Shown piece after piece: positions 15,827 through 18,614 of a stretch of 18,614 bases of DNA. The first letter of the stretch is position 1, and every line of letters begins with the position of its first letter. The notes under the pieces were generated by a model. The model was not told where the DNA came from and made no database searches. It saw nothing but the letters and a program-made list of their open reading frames with translations. The position numbers and the translations under genes are program-made. Source of the stretch: Burkholderiales bacterium (GTDB lineage Bacteria > Pseudomonadota > Gammaproteobacteria > Burkholderiales > Burkholderiaceae_C); contig JAABPT010000355.1 of the NCBI GenBank assembly GCA_011391855.1, positions 1-18,614 of the forward strand, given 5' to 3'.

Positions 15827-15841
15827 GCGGTGCAGCACCGC
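15827..15841 (-). other. Perfect inverted repeat between the PHPT gene and the epsL-like gene
   Basis: GCGGTGC and GCACCGC flank a single central base, one base past the stop of the upstream gene. In RNA this would form a compact GC hairpin of about five pairs with a five-base loop. There is no T-run, so it is not a standard terminator. It could protect the upstream message end, mark a processing site or attenuate transcription into epsL. Confidence 0.4.
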
Positions 15842-15842
15842 T

Positions 15843-17237
15843 TCAGTAGGCGTTGCGGTCGAAGAACACCAGCTTGATGGTGCGGGCAATGATCTGTAGG
15901 TCCAGGCCGAGCGACCAGTTGCGCAGGTATTCCAGGTCGTATTCCACGCGCGCCTGCATTTTCTCGATGGTGTCGGTCTCGCCGAGGTGGCCGTGGATCT
16001 GCGCCCAGCCGGTGAGGCCCGGCTTGACCTTGTCTCGCACCATGTAAGCCTTGATGAGCTGGCGGTACTGCTCGTTGTGCGCCACCGCGTGCGGGTGCGG
16101 GCCGGCGATGCTCATGCGGCCCTGCAGCACGTTGATGAACTGCGGCAACCCGTCCAGCGAGTTGCGGCGCAGGAAGCGCCCGAAGGGCGTGATGCGCGGG
16201 TCGTCCTTGATCGCCTGCGGAACCACTGCACCGTCGTCCTGGGCGCGCATGGAGCGGAACTTGTAGACGATGATCTCCTCGCCGTCCAGCCCATTGCGGC
16301 GCTGCTTGAAGATCACCGGGCCGGGAGAGACGAACTTGACGCCGATGCCAATGGCCAGCAGCAGCGGCGAAATGAGCACCAGAATCAGCGCGGCGAGCAC
16401 GAGGTCGGAGATGCGCTTGACGAGCCGGTTGGTGCCGGTGAAAGGCGTCTCGCACAGGCCCACCACGGGCACGCCGTTCATGTCCTGCAGCCGGCCCTGG
16501 ATGATGCTGATGCCGAATACGTCGGGCACGAAGAAGACGCTGGCGGTGGTGCCCTGCACCTGTTCGAGCAATTCCACGATGCGCGGCTGCGAGCCCAGCG
16601 GCAGCGTGATGTAGACCTCGTTGATGCCGTGCGCGCGGATATGGGGCGCCACCTGGCGCAGGTTGCCCAGGCGCTGCAGCACCGCGTTGCCGTCCACGCG
16701 GTCGTCGGCGCGGTCGTCGAAATAGCCCAGGAACGACAGGCCGATATCGCCGCGGGACTGGAACGCGCGTGCCACCTTGACCCCCAGCGCACCGGCACCC
16801 ACCACCACAGCGGTGCGGCGGTTCTCGGGCCGGCTGGCCATGCGGCGCAGCGCCTTGCGGCCGTAGAAAACGGCCAGCCACTGCAGAACCGGCGTGATCA
16901 ACGCCCACCACACCAGCACCTGGGGCTCGAACAGTTGCAGGCTGCGCGTGGCATAGCCGCACAGCGCCAGGATCGCCAGCAGACTCAGCCACGAGGAGCT
17001 GATGTCCACCGCGGCATTCAGCGGCCGCTCCCAGAAGCGGTTGCGGCCCGGGAATGTGAGCGCGAAGACCAGCAGGCACAGCGTGAGGTCCGAGCGCAGG
17101 ATAGGCACGTCGAACCAGGTCGACACGGCCAGGAAGACCGCCACCGTGAGCGTGGGCTCCAGGAACGCCGCCACCAGCGAGGTCACCGATTGCGGTGCGC
17201 TGTAGAAGGTGCGTTTGTAGCCTCGGTTTTCGAACAT
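15843..17237 (-). CDS. Polyprenyl-phosphate sugar phosphotransferase (PHPT, WcaJ-like) with altered catalytic motif
   Basis: PHPT enzymes move a sugar phosphate (usually glucose) from UDP-sugar to undecaprenyl phosphate, starting each exopolysaccharide repeat unit. The 464-residue protein has the family layout: membrane helices in residues 17-125, a nucleotide-fold domain from VVVGAGALGVKVA (144-156), a further helix at about 278-300, and the C-terminal catalytic domain with KQRRNGLDGEE (311-321) and YKFRSMRAQDD (325-335). It ends in the typical DRNAY. Several conserved catalytic positions are changed: SLDGLPQ (360-366) in place of SLDELPQ, GPHPH (379-383) in place of GPRPH, and WAQIHGHLGE (411-420) in place of WAQxNGxRGE. 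It may therefore be inactive or belong to a divergent subgroup. It is the first gene of the operon. ATG 17237 lacks a clear ribosome site. Confidence 0.9.
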   Translation of the reverse strand: MFENRGYKRTFYSAPQSVTSLVAAFLEPTLTVAVFLAVSTWFDVPILRSDLTLCLLVFALTFPGRNRFWERPLNAAVDISSSWLSLLAILALCGYATRSLQLFEPQVLVWWALITPVLQWLAVFYGRKALRRMASRPENRRTAVVVGAGALGVKVARAFQSRGDIGLSFLGYFDDRADDRVDGNAVLQRLGNLRQVAPHIRAHGINEVYITLPLGSQPRIVELLEQVQGTTASVFFVPDVFGISIIQGRLQDMNGVPVVGLCETPFTGTNRLVKRISDLVLAALILVLISPLLLAIGIGVKFVSPGPVIFKQRRNGLDGEEIIVYKFRSMRAQDDGAVVPQAIKDDPRITPFGRFLRRNSLDGLPQFINVLQGRMSIAGPHPHAVAHNEQYRQLIKAYMVRDKVKPGLTGWAQIHGHLGETDTIEKMQARVEYDLEYLRNWSLGLDLQIIARTIKLVFFDRNAY

Positions 17238-17410
17238 CTGCAGGGGTCAGCGGGCCATGACGGAAATTGGCGCGGCGCGCTGCGATGGGGCGCCAGCGCG
17301 GTCGCGGCGCGACGCACCTCATGTGATGCGAAAGATTGTCGCCCAAGTGCTTCGGCAGTCCCGCGGCCGCGCGTGAACCGGGTTGCGGGGGCGCTGCCTA
17401 CAATCGCGCA
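17238..17410. promoter_or_regulatory. Divergent promoter region of the exopolysaccharide operon and ubiJ
   Basis: This 173-base gap separates the leftward polysaccharide operon from rightward ubiJ. On the minus strand a GACAAT box at 17340-17335 is the best -10 candidate for the operon, without a good -35. A long leader of about 90 bases would follow it, rich in GC and short inverted repeats (for example around 17271-17310). Whether that leader folds into a control element cannot be judged by eye. Confidence 0.3.
17399..17404 (+). promoter_or_regulatory. -10 box TACAAT immediately upstream of ubiJ
   Basis: TACAAT ends six bases before the ubiJ ATG at 17411. A transcript starting the usual six to eight bases after this box would begin at or next to the ATG, giving a leaderless message. 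No convincing -35 and no ribosome site are visible, consistent with that reading. Confidence 0.4.
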
Positions 17411-17950
17411 ATGCTTCACAGTCTGCACGACATGCTGGCGCCCGCCGTGGCGGAACGCCTGACGCTGGTCATCAACCACGTCCTCGGTGGCGAACCGGTG
17501 GCCACCGAACGGCTGCGCCCGCACGCCGGCCGCACGCTGGCGCTCACGCTGACCGGCTGGCCGCGCCTACTGCCGCCGCCGCCCGCGCTGGCCTGGCGCG
17601 TCACGCCCGTTGGCTTGCTGGACTGGTGCGGTTTGCAAGGCGTGCAGGACGTGAACGGGCCCGACCTGGCGGTGCAGATCGACGCGGCCAATCCGGCGCT
17701 GCTGCTGGCGCGCATGCTGGTGGGCGAGGTGCCGCAGGTGCAGATCGACGGCGACGCCCAGCTGGCCGGCGACATGAACTGGCTGCTGCTGAACGTGCGT
17801 TGGGACGTGGCTGCCGACCTGGAGCGCCTGTTCGGCCCCGTCGTCGCGCATCAGCTGCACCAGGTCGGCCGCACCCTCGCTTCCGGCATGCGCACCGCCA
17901 TCCGCACCGGGGCCGAGATCGCAGAGCGGCTGCGCTCGCGCCGGGCCTGA
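17411..17950 (+). CDS. ubiJ: Ubiquinone biosynthesis accessory factor UbiJ (SCP2 domain)
   Basis: This 179-residue protein matches UbiJ. That protein binds lipid ubiquinone intermediates through an SCP2 sterol-carrier-like domain and works in the soluble Ubi complex. The SCP2 domain spans about residues 12-115, including the strand region VQIDAANPALLLARMLVG. After it come GDAQLAGDMNWLLLNVRWDV (114-133), DLERLFG and VAHQL, the typical UbiJ tail with a basic helical C-terminus. Its position 22 bases before ubiB is the usual arrangement and is the main support for the name. ATG 17411 is chosen because it starts the conserved region; the frame upstream looks non-coding. Confidence 0.86.
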   Translation: MLHSLHDMLAPAVAERLTLVINHVLGGEPVATERLRPHAGRTLALTLTGWPRLLPPPPALAWRVTPVGLLDWCGLQGVQDVNGPDLAVQIDAANPALLLARMLVGEVPQVQIDGDAQLAGDMNWLLLNVRWDVAADLERLFGPVVAHQLHQVGRTLASGMRTAIRTGAEIAERLRSRRA

Positions 17951-17972
17951 AACCCACCGTGAGCGCCTGGCG

Positions 17973-18614
17973 ATGCGCCAGCTAGGGCGGCTGATCTTCA
18001 TCGTCGTCACCGTCCTGCGCTTCGGCCTGGACGAGCTGGCGCTGTCGGCCTTCAGGCAGCGTTGGGTGCGCGCGCTGGTGCGCATCGTCACCATCGGTCG
18101 CCAGCTCGACGCGCCGCGCGGCGAACGGCTGCGCCAGGGGTTGGAGCGGCTGGGGCCGATCTTCGTGAAGTTCGGCCAGGTGCTGTCCACCCGGCGCGAC
18201 CTCATCCCGCTGGACGTGGCCGACGAACTGGCGCGGCTGCAGGACCGCGTGCCGCCGTTCCCGGCTGCACAGTCGCGGGCCTTGGTGGAGAAGGCCTTCG
18301 CGCGGCCGATCGACGCCATCTTCGCCAGTTTCGACGCCGAGCCGGTGGCCAGCGCGTCGATCGCCCAGGTGCATTTCGCGGTGCTCAAGGACGGCCGCGA
18401 GGTGGCGGTGAAGGTGCTGCGCCCGGGCATGCTGGACGTCATCGACCACGACATGGCGCTGCTGCACCTGCTGGCGCGCTGGGTCGAACGCCTGTCGGCC
18501 GACGGCAAGCGGCTCAAGCCGCGCGAGGTGGTGGCCGAATTCGACGGCTACCTGCACGACGAACTGGACCTCGTGCGCGAGGCCGCGAATGCCGCCCACC
18601 TGCGCCGCAACATG
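17973..18614 (+). CDS. ubiB: Ubiquinone biosynthesis protein UbiB, N-terminal part (runs off the window)
   Basis: This atypical ABC1/ADCK-like kinase is required for ubiquinone synthesis. The first 214 codons are present and the frame is open at the right edge. Conserved elements include LRFGLDEL (15-22), the family KxGQ motif in FVKFGQVLSTRRDLIP (64-79), LQDRVPPF (89-96), the Ala-rich nucleotide loop PVASASIAQVH (124-134), AVKVLRPG (145-152) with the ATP-contacting Lys147, and DELDLVREAANAAHLRRNM at the edge. ATG 17973 matches the short N-terminus of the family (MRQLGRLIFI); no strong ribosome site precedes it. It follows ubiJ by 22 bases and is probably in its operon. The remaining kinase-like region and membrane helices lie beyond the window. 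Confidence 0.93.
   Translation, partial: MRQLGRLIFIVVTVLRFGLDELALSAFRQRWVRALVRIVTIGRQLDAPRGERLRQGLERLGPIFVKFGQVLSTRRDLIPLDVADELARLQDRVPPFPAAQSRALVEKAFARPIDAIFASFDAEPVASASIAQVHFAVLKDGREVAVKVLRPGMLDVIDHDMALLHLLARWVERLSADGKRLKPREVVAEFDGYLHDELDLVREAANAAHLRRNM

Noticed and set aside
15199..17346. A 715-codon open frame on the minus strand across the PHPT and epsL genes
   Set aside because: It crosses two clearly real genes out of frame and has no domain of its own.
1..18614. CRISPR array, tRNA, rRNA or insertion sequence
   Set aside because: No regularly spaced repeats, no cloverleaf or conserved rRNA segments, and no transposase or terminal inverted repeats were seen.

Overview
The window is a chromosomal piece of a GC-rich proteobacterium, most likely a betaproteobacterium of the order Burkholderiales (Comamonadaceae-like). 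The evidence is the strong G/C bias at third codon positions, a fused cysNC gene, adjacent ubiJ-ubiB, an EpsL-type outer-membrane protein and ACAAT-type -10 boxes close to starts. This taxonomic guess comes from gene content and style only. No rRNA, tRNA, CRISPR array, insertion sequence or phage gene was seen.

Layout. (1) 1-753, plus strand: the tail of an unidentified gene, then a small glycine-rich lipoprotein. (2) 850-5466, minus strand: a sulfate-activation operon, cysD -> cysNC (ATP sulfurylase GTPase fused to APS kinase) -> a DASS/SLC13 permease with two RCK_C domains, probably for sulfate. (3) 5661-6440, plus strand: divergent cysQ, starting at TTG, for the phosphatase that removes the PAP left after PAPS is used. 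(4) 6481-7188, plus strand: a short repeat and a two-gene toxin-antitoxin module, an AbrB/MazE-type antitoxin followed by a Doc/Fic toxin, with a palindromic operator candidate at its promoter. Next to it is a possible decayed coding fragment. (5) 7456-8787, plus strand: ugd (UDP-glucose dehydrogenase). (6) 8791-17237, minus strand: a tightly packed exopolysaccharide operon read as PHPT glycosyltransferase -> epsL-like barrel -> galE -> manC -> rmlB -> rmlD -> rmlA -> rmlC, mostly joined by 1-4 nt start/stop overlaps. (7) 17411-18614, plus strand: ubiJ and the first 214 codons of ubiB.

Together the polysaccharide genes would supply UDP-galactose, GDP-mannose, dTDP-L-rhamnose and (via ugd) UDP-glucuronate, place a first sugar phosphate on undecaprenyl phosphate, and provide an outer-membrane component. 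No other glycosyltransferase, flippase, polymerase or Wza/Wzc export gene is present, so this is a precursor-and-initiation block of a larger system encoded elsewhere. Sulfate activation next door makes PAPS, which could feed cysteine synthesis or a sulfotransferase; none is visible here.

The most unusual observation is in the PHPT initiating enzyme. It lacks the Glu of the conserved Asp-Glu catalytic dyad (SLDGLPQ instead of SLDELPQ), and it also differs at the GPRP Arg and at two further conserved positions near its C-terminus. No clearly new system was found; the toxin-antitoxin module and the altered PHPT are the best leads.
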